Part shown: piece after piece, positions 8,389 through 17,500 of the stretch
How the letters are laid out: each line of letters starts with the position of its first letter
Position numbering within the stretch: position 1 is the stretch's first letter
Assembly (NCBI GenBank): GCA_964580995.1
Contig: CAZOMV010000015.1
Span: 3,607 to 67,606, forward strand
Direction: 5' to 3'
Length of the DNA stretch: 64,000 nucleotides
From: JAKJEP01 sp964580995
Lineage (GTDB): Bacteria > Planctomycetota > Phycisphaerae > Sedimentisphaerales > SM23-30
Notes under the pieces: generated by a model
The model's database searches: none
What the model saw: only the letters and a program-made list of their open reading frames with translations
Told to the model about the DNA's origin: nothing
Translations under genes and position numbers: made by a program

Positions 8389-8428
8389 CACGGACTAACA
8401 CGGACTTGCACGGACATTCACGGACGGG
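8389..8428 (+). repeat. four tandem 10-bp repeats CACGGACNNN
   Basis: Four head-to-tail units: CACGGACTAA, CACGGACTTG, CACGGACATT and CACGGACGGG. They start 10 bases after the KAP stop codon. The spacing is exact, which is unlike chance. They may be an iteron-like or slippage-derived array; no binding protein can be assigned. Confidence 0.75.
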
Positions 8429-8550
8429 AGGAGAAATAGAGGTGGCAAGAGAAAGAAAATGAATTCGGGATTTCAAAAAGAAAAGGAAGATGGATTCCCG
8501 TATAAAAATTACGAGTTATAAATTCTGAATTACGAAGTGAAGAGAAACCT

Positions 8551-8575
8551 GGATTCCTGCTTGCGCAGGAATGAC
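8551..8575 (+). repeat. palindromic intergenic repeat (GGATTCC...GGAATGAC type), copy 1
   Basis: The core ATTCCTGCTTGCGCAGGAAT is an imperfect palindrome with arms ATTCCTGC/GCAGGAAT. The same unit recurs at 8634. Palindromes of this kind (ATTCCCGCnnGCGGGAAT) are widespread intergenic repeats in many phyla, resembling the dRS3-type repeats of Neisseria. They are probably mobile-element targets or REP-like sequences. Confidence 0.75.
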
Positions 8576-8633
8576 CGGCGGGCGATGGGGGTGGTATGTG
8601 GGGACATGGTATAAGAGCGGAGGATTAGAAGAT

Positions 8634-8658
8634 GGATTCCCGCCTGCGCGGGAATGAC
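8634..8658 (+). repeat. palindromic intergenic repeat (GGATTCC...GGAATGAC type), copy 2
   Basis: The core ATTCCCGCCTGCGCGGGAAT is a stronger palindrome than copy 1. The two copies differ mainly by paired changes in the arms (CTGC/GCAG against CCGC/GCGG), which keep the stem intact. That suggests selection on structure or on a symmetric binding site. Confidence 0.75.
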
Positions 8659-8904
8659 AGACGTGGCCAACATGGCTGTGGCACAAGGGAAGAACACCTC
8701 TCCACCTGCGGTGGAAAGGTGCCACCCTACCGAGGGCAGGCCGGTGCGGGAATTTCGAAGGATCGGGATTGGGAGCTGGGATGGCAAACAGGTTTGAAAC
8801 GTTACCTTTCGGTGGGGAGAATTTACTTGCGATAAACGTTTAGCGCGATATAGTTTGAGGATGGCAGACAGGTGCGTTTTGTGTGTAAGAACGGGTCCAA
8901 AACG

Positions 8905-8993
8905 GACGCCAGCGGCAAAAGCTCTTCGTCTCCTTGTTATCGGGGAGGCAGAGTTGTTTTTGGATGTCAATATTGACTTTTGGCGGTTCCGTT
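8905..8993 (+). mobile_element. 89-bp MITE-like element, copy 3, with 6-bp target duplication
   Basis: The element runs from GACGCCAGCGGCAAAAG to TTTTGGCGGTTCCGTT and is flanked by AAAACG on both sides (8899-8904 and 8994-8999). The length is exactly 89 bp, as in copies 2 and 4. It sits 28 bp upstream of a lipoprotein start codon. TTGACT near its right end is -35-like, but no good -10 follows at standard spacing. Confidence 0.9.
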
Positions 8994-9021
8994 AAAACGA
9001 GGAATTATTTAGGAGATAAAA

Positions 9022-9801
9022 ATGGCTGGCGGAATGAGGTTTGGGTTATGTTGCTGGGTGGTGTTGGGGATGCTGGGGATGGGGGGATGCACGCATTATG
9101 CTGCGCCGGGGCCGGGGGCGGAAATGAAGCTGTTTACGGGGGAGGAAAAAGCGGCTGCGAATATGGATCCGATTAAAGACCCGGAGGCCAGGGAGATTCT
9201 GGAGCGCCGGCCGGTGGCGGCCATACCGGCATACCTGGCGGCTGTACGAGTCCAGGGAGATAAATATAAGTCCCATACGCAGGTAGGTTATGGCGGTGGG
9301 AATTATTGTGTGCTGACGACGCTGGATATTGAAACGGAGGAAGATTTCGAGCGGATCGGGAAGCTGCCGCAGATAGCCCAGTTGGGGAGATTGAACCGGC
9401 TGCTGCTGCCCCGGCGGTTTGAGTCGGACCAGGAATTGCGGAACGCGGCGCTGCAGATGCAGGCGGATATGCTGCTGATCTATACGATCGAGACGGATTT
9501 TTATATTGGGGACGATTTAACGGCGGTGAGCGTGGTTACGCTGGGGCTATCCCCGCATGTCTGGGCCCGGGTATTTTCGACGGCCTCGCTGGTTTTGATG
9601 GATGTCAAGACGGGATATATCTATGGCGCGGCGGACGGCAACGCCAAAAAAGAACAGTTGGCGAACCACTGGACCAGCGGCGATGCGGTGGATCAATGCC
9701 GGCGGCAGACGGAACGGGAGGCGTTTGTGAATTTGCTGGGGGAGTTCGAGAAAATGTGGCCGGCGGTGGCGGAGAACCAGTTGAAAAGGCTGGGCAACTA
9801 A
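9022..9801 (+). CDS. lipoprotein of unknown function
   Basis: The protein is 259 aa. A hydrophobic signal ends in the lipobox MGGC (Cys23), so it should be lipid-anchored and outside the inner membrane. The body is mixed alpha/beta without cysteine motifs. It contains a run ADMLLIYTIETDFY and ASLVLMDVKTGYIYGAA, reminiscent of small envelope lipoproteins that build beta sheets. The RBS GGAG lies 7 nt before the ATG. It follows a MITE copy and is convergent with the DUF190 gene. No family is recognised, so no role is assigned. Confidence 0.8.
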   Translation: MAGGMRFGLCCWVVLGMLGMGGCTHYAAPGPGAEMKLFTGEEKAAANMDPIKDPEAREILERRPVAAIPAYLAAVRVQGDKYKSHTQVGYGGGNYCVLTTLDIETEEDFERIGKLPQIAQLGRLNRLLLPRRFESDQELRNAALQMQADMLLIYTIETDFYIGDDLTAVSVVTLGLSPHVWARVFSTASLVLMDVKTGYIYGAADGNAKKEQLANHWTSGDAVDQCRRQTEREAFVNLLGEFEKMWPAVAENQLKRLGN

Positions 9802-9819
9802 AAGGCAGGGCCGGCACCA

Positions 9820-10170
9820 TTACGCTGGATCGGCGGGGTGGTGGTGGCGGTAGGCGATGACGCGGACTTTTTCGAGGGTGATGAGGCCCTCGCGGATCAT
9901 GGGGTCGATGAGGGGGAGGAAGGCGGCGATCCGCTGGGGGTTGTCCACGATTTCGATGATGATAGGCAGGTCTTCGGAGAGGCGGAGGATTTTGGCGGTG
10001 TGCATGCGGCTATGGGCGCCGAAGCCCATGATGCCGCGCAGGACGGTGGCGCCGGCCAGGCCGTTTTGGCGGGCGGTTTCGACGATGACCTCGTAGAGGG
10101 GGCGTGCGTGATATTTGTCGCTTTCGCCGATGAAGATTCTGAGCAGTTCCGCTTCGGTGGGCAGGTTCAT
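9820..10170 (-). CDS. DUF190 family protein
   Basis: The protein is 116 aa. The sequence shows the DUF190 pattern: LLRIFIGESDKYHARPLYEVIV, then GLAGATVLRGIMGFG and DLPIIIEIVD. DUF190 proteins have a ferredoxin-like, PII-like fold and are often encoded beside CrcB fluoride channels, as here: crcB ends 15 bp upstream in the same direction. GGGAG precedes the ATG by 6 nt. It probably modulates or accompanies fluoride export; the molecular role is not known. Confidence 0.88.
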   Translation of the reverse strand: MNLPTEAELLRIFIGESDKYHARPLYEVIVETARQNGLAGATVLRGIMGFGAHSRMHTAKILRLSEDLPIIIEIVDNPQRIAAFLPLIDPMIREGLITLEKVRVIAYRHHHPADPA

Positions 10171-10185
10171 AATTATCTCCCGAAA

Positions 10186-10563
10186 TTACAGCCAGCGGGC
10201 CAGGGCCTGGGCGAGGAAGAAGCAGGCCAGCCCGCCGACATTTTGCAGGGTACTATTTACGGCAGCGGCGGTCCACTGGGCATCCGCCAGGAGGTTGCCG
10301 GTTTCGGCGACGTAGGTGGAAAAGGTGGTGAAGGCGCCCATGAAGCCGATGAGCAGGATGGAGCGGGTCTGGCTGCTAAGGGCATAGCGTTCCAGGGCCA
10401 GCGCCCAGATGAAGCCGAAGAGAAAGCAGCCGAGCAGGTTGATTACGACCGTACCGTAGGGGAAGGTCGGGGTGGTCCAGCGCTGGATCAGGCCAGCCAG
10501 GCCGAAGCGTGCCAGCGTGCCGAGGGCACCGGCCAGGGCAATCAGCAGGATTTTTTGGAGCAT
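10186..10563 (-). CDS. crcB: CrcB/FluC fluoride ion channel
   Basis: The protein is 125 aa with four predicted membrane helices, the standard size. Family motifs are visible: GALGTLARFGLAG, PYGTVVINLLGCFLFG (pore Asn) and GFMGAFTTFSTY (Phe box and Na-binding TTFS). It exports fluoride as a dual-topology dimer in the inner membrane. AAGGTGA precedes the ATG by 9 nt. A single crcB is present, so a homodimer is expected. I looked for a fluoride riboswitch upstream and did not see one. Likely co-transcribed with the cupin gene before it and DUF190 after it. Confidence 0.92.
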   Translation of the reverse strand: MLQKILLIALAGALGTLARFGLAGLIQRWTTPTFPYGTVVINLLGCFLFGFIWALALERYALSSQTRSILLIGFMGAFTTFSTYVAETGNLLADAQWTAAAVNSTLQNVGGLACFFLAQALARWL

Positions 10564-10610
10564 GGGGCAATGTCACCTTGTTGTACTACATATTTTGGGA
10601 CGGCGGCCAT

Positions 10611-10931
10611 TTAGCGGTAATCCTCCCGGACGGGGTAGAAGACATCCACGACGTAGCAAGCGGAGATGGTTTTTACGGAGTGTTTGGCGTTGGAGGGGAT
10701 GACCACGACGGAGCCGGCGGAGAGGCGTTTGGTTTCGCCATCGACGGTGAGGTCCATTTCGCCCTGGATGATGCTGCCGACCTGCTCATGGACGTGGCTA
10801 TGGGAGGGCAGGGTGGCGCCGGCGGCGAAGGTCCAGTAGGCGAAGGTCATATTTTCCGAATGCACAAAACGCACCCGGCAGCCGGGGAAAGGTTCTTTTT
10901 CTTTGATCGAATTCAATTCATAAGTAATCAT
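10611..10931 (-). CDS. small cupin-domain protein
   Basis: The protein is 106 aa, a single cupin barrel. Motif 1 reads LPSHSHVHEQVGSIIQGEMDL (two His, one Glu) and motif 2 reads AGSVVVIPSNAKHSV, giving a plausible His/His/Glu/His metal site. Substrate is unknown. GGAG lies 6 nt before the ATG. It is the first gene of a three-gene minus-strand set (cupin, crcB, DUF190), with 47 bp before crcB. A direct link to fluoride is not evident. Confidence 0.85.
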   Translation of the reverse strand: MITYELNSIKEKEPFPGCRVRFVHSENMTFAYWTFAAGATLPSHSHVHEQVGSIIQGEMDLTVDGETKRLSAGSVVVIPSNAKHSVKTISACYVVDVFYPVREDYR

Positions 10932-11097
10932 CCGGTTCTCCAGTAAAAAGAGGTTCAGGGTTTAACCAATCAGCCGATACTATGTATTTTTGGCGGATAA
11001 AAGTAAACAAAATATACCTAAAATGCAATAAATTTATACCATAGCACGTTATCCCTACACAGAGACATTTTTTGATGGACCAACGAAAGGAAAACCG

Positions 11098-12201
11098 ATG
11101 AAAGCTGAAAATGCAATCCGTTTTAACACCTTCATTTCCAGTATTTTATGCCTTTGGCTGCTTTCGCTGATCGGCTGCCAGTCCAGGCCGAGCCAGCCGC
11201 GGAATATCATTCTCATCGGCTGGGACGGGGCGCAGCGGAATCATGTGCAGGAATGCCTGGGGCGCCAGGAGCTACCCAGCCTGGCCCGGCTAAGCGGTGA
11301 GGGGGCGCTGGTGGCGATTGATATTTATCGCACCACCGATACCAAAGCGGGCTGGTCGCAGATTTTGACCGGATACGAACCGGAAATCACCGGCGTGTAC
11401 AGCAATGGCCGGTATCGGCCGATTCCCGCGGGGTACACGGTGTTTGAGCGGCTGGAGGAACATTTTGGGCCGGATAATTTCGTTACCGTCGCCGTCATAG
11501 GCAAAAAAGGTCATGTGGATGCAGCAGGGCCGGTGAAAAAGAAAATCAACCCGGCTGCAATATCAAAGTCCGGTCAGAACGAAAACCAAGCCGCCCAAAA
11601 AACAAAGAAGGCCGGCAAAAAGCAGGCCCAAGGCAAAGCGAAGCGGCCGGAGGGAAGGATCGTCGAGGAAAATGGTGTTAAATACCGCGTGATACCCGGC
11701 AAGCCGTATTTTCATACGAAGAACAATGTGGATGTTTTTATCAATGGCCTGACGCAGGATGAGAAGGTGGGCAGTAAGACGCTGGAGTTGCTGGAAAAGT
11801 ATAAGGATCAGCCGTTTTTCTTTTTCGTTCATTTTGCGGAAGTGGATCATTCGGGCCACCGGGCGGGGGAAAATTCCCAGGCCTATAATGATGCTCTGAT
11901 TTCCGCTGACACCTGGACCGGCAGGATTATGGATAAGCTGGGGGAGCTGGGTCTGTATGATGATACGCTGATTTATGTAACCGCCGATCATGGTTTTGAT
12001 GAAGGGCAGAAGGGACATAAAGATGCGCCGTATGTATTTCTGGCGACCAACGACCCGCTGGTCCAGCGGCGGGGAAAGCGGGCGGATATTACTCCGACGA
12101 TTCTGGATCGCTTTGGCGTGGATTTGTCGGCGATGGATCCGCCGCTGAGCGGTCACTCGCTGCTGCGGGTCTATGAACCGCCGCTGTGGCAGGCGGAATA
12201 G
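11098..12201 (+). CDS. lipoprotein of the alkaline phosphatase/phosphodiesterase superfamily
   Basis: The protein is 367 aa. The lipobox is LIGC (Cys27). The metallo-phosphatase fold shows GWDGA (metal ligand Asp43), a TTDTKAGWSQILTGY segment (candidate Thr nucleophile near 82), VDHSGH and TADHGFDEG...KGHKDAPY (metal His/Asp). This fits type I phosphodiesterase/nucleotide pyrophosphatase or sulfatase-like enzymes; without a C/S-X-P-S-R motif, sulfatase is unlikely. A Lys/Gln-rich low-complexity insert (about residues 155-185) interrupts the fold where substrate-specificity caps often sit. AAAGGA precedes the ATG. It is convergent with the next gene, 15 bp away. Confidence 0.82.
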   Translation: MKAENAIRFNTFISSILCLWLLSLIGCQSRPSQPRNIILIGWDGAQRNHVQECLGRQELPSLARLSGEGALVAIDIYRTTDTKAGWSQILTGYEPEITGVYSNGRYRPIPAGYTVFERLEEHFGPDNFVTVAVIGKKGHVDAAGPVKKKINPAAISKSGQNENQAAQKTKKAGKKQAQGKAKRPEGRIVEENGVKYRVIPGKPYFHTKNNVDVFINGLTQDEKVGSKTLELLEKYKDQPFFFFVHFAEVDHSGHRAGENSQAYNDALISADTWTGRIMDKLGELGLYDDTLIYVTADHGFDEGQKGHKDAPYVFLATNDPLVQRRGKRADITPTILDRFGVDLSAMDPPLSGHSLLRVYEPPLWQAE

Positions 12202-12216
12202 GCGTCCAATCGCAGG

Positions 12217-14496
12217 TTATTTGGCAGTGCCGGGCGGGGCGGGGTAATCGTAGGGGCCCAGGCCGATATCGGCGGGGGCGATGTTTACCGGCCAGGCGGC
12301 GGGATCATCCGTGCTAAAGACCTTGCGGATGGCCTCATACATGGCAAAGCCGAATTCGGTGTTCGGCTCGATATAGCTGCCTTCGCCCCATTCGTTGACG
12401 GGGGCGAGGATGAGCAGCGGCTTGTGAGCTTCCCGGCAGAAGGTGTCGGCCTGGCGCAGAAGTTGCTCGAATAATTCCGGGGTGCGGCCTTCGATGGCCA
12501 TGGCTTTGGTGCCGTGCCAGGGGCGGGAGTCCCAGCCGGTATCGACGAGGGGATAATAGGTGAGTTGGCCCATCGCCCGGTCTTTTTCCCGCCAGGCGGC
12601 GGGGGAGTTTTTCGCCACGTAGTCGTATTGGGAGCGCTGTTCGGTCATGGCCTCGCCCACCGGTTTGCCCCATTCGTGGTAGGTGGTGGTGCCGGTGTAG
12701 CCTTCGTTGAGGAGGTTTTCAGCAATTTCCGGGGTAAAGCCATAGCCCATGGCGATGAAGGTGATGCCCGGCAGGCCGGCGTCGCGGGCCATCTGCTGGG
12801 ATTTTTCGAAGGTTTCCTTAACCGCCGGCGAGCCGCCCAGGTCGTGCGTGATGCCCTGGGGATTCCAGATGAACACGGCCGGTTTGCCGTCGATGGTGTA
12901 GTAGGTCTTCAGGTTGAAGTAATTATCGATCCAGTGGCGGGTGACGTTGAGCCAGTCCTGCACCGAGTGGGTATCGGGGGGATTGTGATTGGCCCACATG
13001 ATGGCGACCTTCAGATAATCGCGGTAGCGGGCCTGGCGGTAGGCGTCAAACCAGTGCGTCAGGTATTGCTGGCCGGCGGTCCAGTACCAGTCCACCAGGA
13101 AGCAGGAAATGCCGTTTTCGGCGGCCCATTTGATTTGCCAGTCCACACACTGGGGATTCGATTCATCGTAGTAGCCCAGCAGCGGTTTGCGGATAGGGGC
13201 GACGCGGCGGATGCAGTCCCATTTTTGCGGGGTTTCCCAGCCGGGGAAATAATAGGCACAGACGTCCAGGCTGGTATGGATGGGCCGGGGCTGGGGGACG
13301 TAATCGGCGGCGGGCAGGTTAAGAGATTTTTCAAAGGCCAGAGTCGCCTTTTGCGATTCGGGAGCCGGTTGGCCGGAAAATTGCAGGGACGCCGTGAAGC
13401 GGCCTGGTTGAGCGGCCTTGACCTGCCAGAGGAGATCGGTATATTCGCCGCAGGCCAGGGATTTCTCTTTTTTGTCGGGGGTGTTGATAATCTCTACACC
13501 GGGGGGTAGCAGTAATTTCATTTCGGACAAAGCGGCGGGCTGGCCGCCCTGATTGATCAGGCGGGCCATAATATTACAGGATTGGCCGGCGCGGTTCACG
13601 CCATTTTCAAAACCGAAATAGGTTACATCCAGTTCCGCCGGGCCGGAGGGTTCTACTCCGACGGAAATCGACTGGAGGGAGATTGTACCGCGGTCGGGGG
13701 AGCGAAAACCCAGGGCCAGGATTTGGCCCTTCCAACTTGGATTACCGGAGAGATTCAGGTTGTAGGAATGCAGGCGGGAATCGCCACGAATTTCAAATTC
13801 TTCGGTTTTCAGGCCGGCCTCCTGGTCGCCGGCCCAGAGGACGGCGGCCAGGCCCGGCTGATCGGATTTCATTTGGACGGTGATCCACTTTTTTTCCGCG
13901 GCGGCGAAACGCTGGGGAGGAGCGAACAGGTCGCGGGTGTCGGGTGTGACCTGCCAGGAGGAAATGTCGCCTTTGAATTCCCATTGGAAGGTGTTGTCCT
14001 GAGCCGGCTGGCCGTTGTGCCATTCGAGGACGGCAATCCGGTCGATCTCGAAGCGGGCCTGATTATACAGGTCCAGCCGCAACTGCCGGATGGTTCCTTC
14101 GGTGTGCCAGAAAGGAAACACGGCGATTTCCTGCCAGTCTTGGGTGTCCCTAATAGAAAAACCGACAGATTTAGTTTGGGAGAGGCCGCCGTACTGTCCT
14201 TCCAGCTGGCCGGACCAGAATAACTCACCCAGTCCGGGGCGGTCCGCCTTGATCCGCAGCAAAACATACTGCCAGGGGGCGGCCGGGATGGTTATACTTC
14301 GATTATGAAAGAACGGGTCCCAGTCGATGGCTTCGGCATGGACAGAACCGTCTTTCACTTCCACATTCGACAGTTGCGCGTTGGGCACCCAGGCGGAAAG
14401 GTCGGATGGGGTTTGAAATTCCCAGGTGGGCAATTCCGCCCGTGTGGTAGTGCATACAAAAAACACCATGGTCAGAATCAAACTATAATTTTTCAT
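12217..14496 (-). CDS. secreted GH99-like (WbsX-type) domain protein
   Basis: The protein is 759 aa. A signal peptide (MKNYSLILTMVFFVCTTTRA) is followed by two N-terminal beta-rich domains (to about residue 390) and then a TIM-barrel-like region. That region has CAYYFPGWETP, WAAENGISCFLVDWYW and LLILAPVNEWGEGSYIEPN, a pattern seen in GH99-like/WbsX glycan-related proteins. The acidic residues in VNEWGEG are the likely catalytic candidates. It should act on polysaccharides outside the cytoplasm. GGAG lies 5 nt before the ATG. It lies 12 bp after the 1442-aa secreted protein in the same direction, so the two probably act on the same glycan. Confidence 0.8.
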   Translation of the reverse strand: MKNYSLILTMVFFVCTTTRAELPTWEFQTPSDLSAWVPNAQLSNVEVKDGSVHAEAIDWDPFFHNRSITIPAAPWQYVLLRIKADRPGLGELFWSGQLEGQYGGLSQTKSVGFSIRDTQDWQEIAVFPFWHTEGTIRQLRLDLYNQARFEIDRIAVLEWHNGQPAQDNTFQWEFKGDISSWQVTPDTRDLFAPPQRFAAAEKKWITVQMKSDQPGLAAVLWAGDQEAGLKTEEFEIRGDSRLHSYNLNLSGNPSWKGQILALGFRSPDRGTISLQSISVGVEPSGPAELDVTYFGFENGVNRAGQSCNIMARLINQGGQPAALSEMKLLLPPGVEIINTPDKKEKSLACGEYTDLLWQVKAAQPGRFTASLQFSGQPAPESQKATLAFEKSLNLPAADYVPQPRPIHTSLDVCAYYFPGWETPQKWDCIRRVAPIRKPLLGYYDESNPQCVDWQIKWAAENGISCFLVDWYWTAGQQYLTHWFDAYRQARYRDYLKVAIMWANHNPPDTHSVQDWLNVTRHWIDNYFNLKTYYTIDGKPAVFIWNPQGITHDLGGSPAVKETFEKSQQMARDAGLPGITFIAMGYGFTPEIAENLLNEGYTGTTTYHEWGKPVGEAMTEQRSQYDYVAKNSPAAWREKDRAMGQLTYYPLVDTGWDSRPWHGTKAMAIEGRTPELFEQLLRQADTFCREAHKPLLILAPVNEWGEGSYIEPNTEFGFAMYEAIRKVFSTDDPAAWPVNIAPADIGLGPYDYPAPPGTAK

Positions 14497-14508
14497 TGCT
14501 GCTCCATT

Positions 14509-17500
14509 TCATTCAATTTCCAGGCCATGGAGGATGGCGTTATTTTCACCGGTTGCCTGGATGGTTATGTTTATGTGTCCCAGACTATCGGGGACGATAT
14601 TTTCCACGCGCAGGTCAGCGGCCTGGGCCAACTGTTCGGCGGCGAGGGCGGGGTCCCAGTCTGACCAGCAGGTGCGGCCGTTAATCTTGATGTTCATCGG
14701 CCGCCGGCCCGGCTGGTCCAGCCATAATTCGGCAAACTTCAGGTGCACCGCATACAAGCCCGGCTCCGCCGGGAATTGATAACTGATTTCGCGGCCGCTG
14801 ATGGCGGTTTGATAAATTCCCTGGTCGTACAAGGTTGGTGTAGCCTGGCTGAGCGGTTTGGCTGATACCAAGACTTCCGTTGCGGGATGTTCCGTATCTG
14901 CCAGCCATGCCTGGCTATTCCAGTCAATCCACGGCTTATTGGAACCGGCATTGACACGGATGGCCGTGTTATTTTCCGGGACGATTTCAATGGCCTGAAC
15001 CAGGGCATCACCCTTGGTTCCGCTTACCGGTTCCAGGCCGTTGGTAAAGCGCAGGACCAGTTGCCCGTTTTTATCCGGCACCAGATTATGAAACACTTTT
15101 TCGTAGGCTCTACGCGGGCCTTTCGCCAGCCAGCAAATATCGTAATTGGTCAGGACTCGAGCGCCATTGATATCCAGATTGAAAGGCCGCTGGAAGGACC
15201 ATTCGAATTCCGGTTCGGCAAATTTCAATCGAACGGCGTATAAGCCCGGCTGGGCCGGAATGGCATAGGTGAAATCCTTCCCGCATCGGCCCTGTTGATA
15301 GAGCGGCTGATCTTTTTCGGTGGGGGCGGCGTTCTGAATTTCCGCGGCGGCCGCATACGTTTTACCGCCTGTATAATAGCGATCCGCCGACCAGAGGTTG
15401 CCGGTCTGGTCCACGTACTGCTTATCAGAGCCGCAAAGAATACGAACCACGGACCCCATTTGCTTTTCGGGGGATTTGACTTCGTATAGTATCTGGGGCA
15501 TCCAGGCCAGGATGGCGTTCTCCGGATCCTCCGAGCGATCCACCATAAAACGCAAGACATCGCCGGTATGAACGGTTAGATGCAGATCGTGGGCTGCGCC
15601 GGCCAGTTCATTCAGGGACACATCGGCCCAAGCGCCGGAGTCCGGCCAGATGGTTTGCTGATTGAGCATGATCTTTACGCGTTGAGCGGTGCCCAGCGTT
15701 TGGCGAAAATACTCTTTGGCAGCCCGGCCTAAAACGCGGATTTGACCCGCATATGGAGCCGTCCAGGAACGTACACAGACGGTCTGCAGGGAGGCCTGCT
15801 GCCAGCCGCGGCCGACCCGGGCCGTGCCGGCCCCTTCCCAGTAACCCTCCACTCCGCCGGGCTGGTTGGGCGTGCCGCCGAGATCGCCGCCGGGATTTCT
15901 GGCTGGGGGGACCCAGGTCATCGGGGCAAAGGTTTGGTCGTCGGTGGTGGTTTCCGCGCTCCAGCCATCGCGGCCCGCCGCCGGGAAATGTCCGCCGAGG
16001 GCATGAAATGACTTTGGTTTACCCGGCAATGAAACGGCGGGGATCCATTGGCTTTGATTGCCATCACCATCGACGGTGCGCACTTCATAATTTTCTTCGA
16101 GATTCCAGCCTTCGGAATGGTCGAAATAATAGTTTCCTTTACTGACCTTGCCGAGAACCTGATTATCGCGTTTTACTTCATAGTAGCTGACCCAGGTATC
16201 ATCGGAGCCGGCAGACCAGTAGATGCCGACGCCGCTGTGGCCGATATTGACGTCGAAACGTTTTACGGCACTGCCGGGGGCTTGGGGCGCAGCGGTATCC
16301 TTACCATGGCCGGGACGGTTGGGCAGGCCCAGATAGATGAGTTCGCCGGGCTTTTGCTGTTCGATTCCGATGCCGTTTTCCATCAGATCGGCGCCGGTGC
16401 GTGTGGTGGTTTGCTTGGTTGAGTCAAATCCGACTACATAGGAATGATCCGGGAGCAATCCGCCGGGGCGGATGGTGACCGGATTGGGGCTGCGGTGCCG
16501 GAGAATGATACAGGCCCTGGTCCGGTCGTAGCTGGTTCGCTGGAAATAATACATGGGATCGTCCCCGCTCACCGCGGGATGAAACACATAGCTCCAGCGG
16601 CCGGCCACGCCTTCGGAGAGCAGAAAATGATAAATCTGATTATCCAACCGCAGCATCTGACGCTCTTCCGGCGAATCCGCCCGGAACGACCATAAAGGCG
16701 CCAAACAAAGTAATTGCCGGGAGGTATCCTGGTTGTATTTACAACCATTTATCAAAACCTCTATGCCGTCGAGCCATTTGTCGGGCGTTTCCAGATAGGA
16801 GAAATAATAATTCACTTCCGGCCCGCGGCCCGAATCGGAGAGGTAATTGACATCGGCCAGCCGCTGGATTTCGAATTGATGGGCATAGCGGCTGCCGCCG
16901 CAGCAGGTGTGGAAGGAAGCCTGCGGAAAACGGTTCAAAAACTGTTCGGTATTTGTGCGAAAGGCGCGGTCGGATTGCAAGTCCGAACGGCCGAAGCCAT
17001 CGGTTCGCCATTGGAAATTACCCCAGGAGGCGATCTTGGTGCCCATAATCCCCAACGAAGGCCGGCCGACAAACCATATCAGCCATTTCATGTCCATCCG
17101 GTTCAGATACCGCAGGGTATTGGCATAGTCCGGCCCTTCATAACTGGCCTGAAAAACCGAGCTGTAGCTGTCCGGGACTGGCCAGCCGGGATATTTCGCC
17201 CAGCCGGCGTCATCCCAGAGCATATCGAAACCCATCTCCCGCAACAAATCCGCATCCATATCCAGATGGGCCAGGCGGGCGGTAAACTGTTCCTGCAGAT
17301 TGCGGGTACAGGCGAACCAGGCCACGGGCCATTTGGTCTGGGCGTAATAATCGGGATTGGTGTAATCCCACATATATTCATATTGCCAGTTGTATAAATG
17401 CACACCCATATTATCGAGGTTCTGGTGGAATACGCCGGTGGTGACCACCGGAAGATCCAGCCGTTCACCGGGAGCGAGGGGATAGTCCGCCAGCGAGGGC

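Larger units (their letters stand above)
8429..9021. other. intergenic region with dispersed palindromes and a MITE
   Basis: No gene is seen. The region holds two copies of a GGATTCC...GGAATGAC palindromic repeat (8551-8575, 8634-8658), a fragment of a third (GATGGATTCCCG near 8492), a CCACCTGCGGTGG hairpin near 8703, and MITE copy 3 (8905-8993). The downstream lipoprotein gene starts 28 bp after that MITE. Confidence 0.7.

Noticed and set aside
8389..8428. CRISPR array
   Set aside because: The repeats are only 7 conserved bases with 3 variable bases; no 23-45 bp repeats, no spacers and no cas genes exist in the window.
8516..8970. Minus-strand frames containing VIPAQAGI
   Set aside because: The peptide is the typical false translation of the GGATTCC...GGAATGAC palindromic repeat, not a protein.
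9838..10614. 258-aa plus-strand open frame opposite the DUF190/crcB genes
   Set aside because: Its product is Gly/Asp-rich low-complexity sequence, and the opposite strand encodes two clear families with ribosome sites.
10932..11097. Fluoride riboswitch upstream of the cupin-crcB-DUF190 genes
   Set aside because: I did not find the conserved pseudoknot sequence elements of the crcB motif either here or in the 47-bp gap before crcB.
16714..17397. 227-aa plus-strand frame inside the 1442-aa secreted protein
   Set aside because: It is antisense to the GH-like catalytic region, whose motifs are clear; the frame has no family features.
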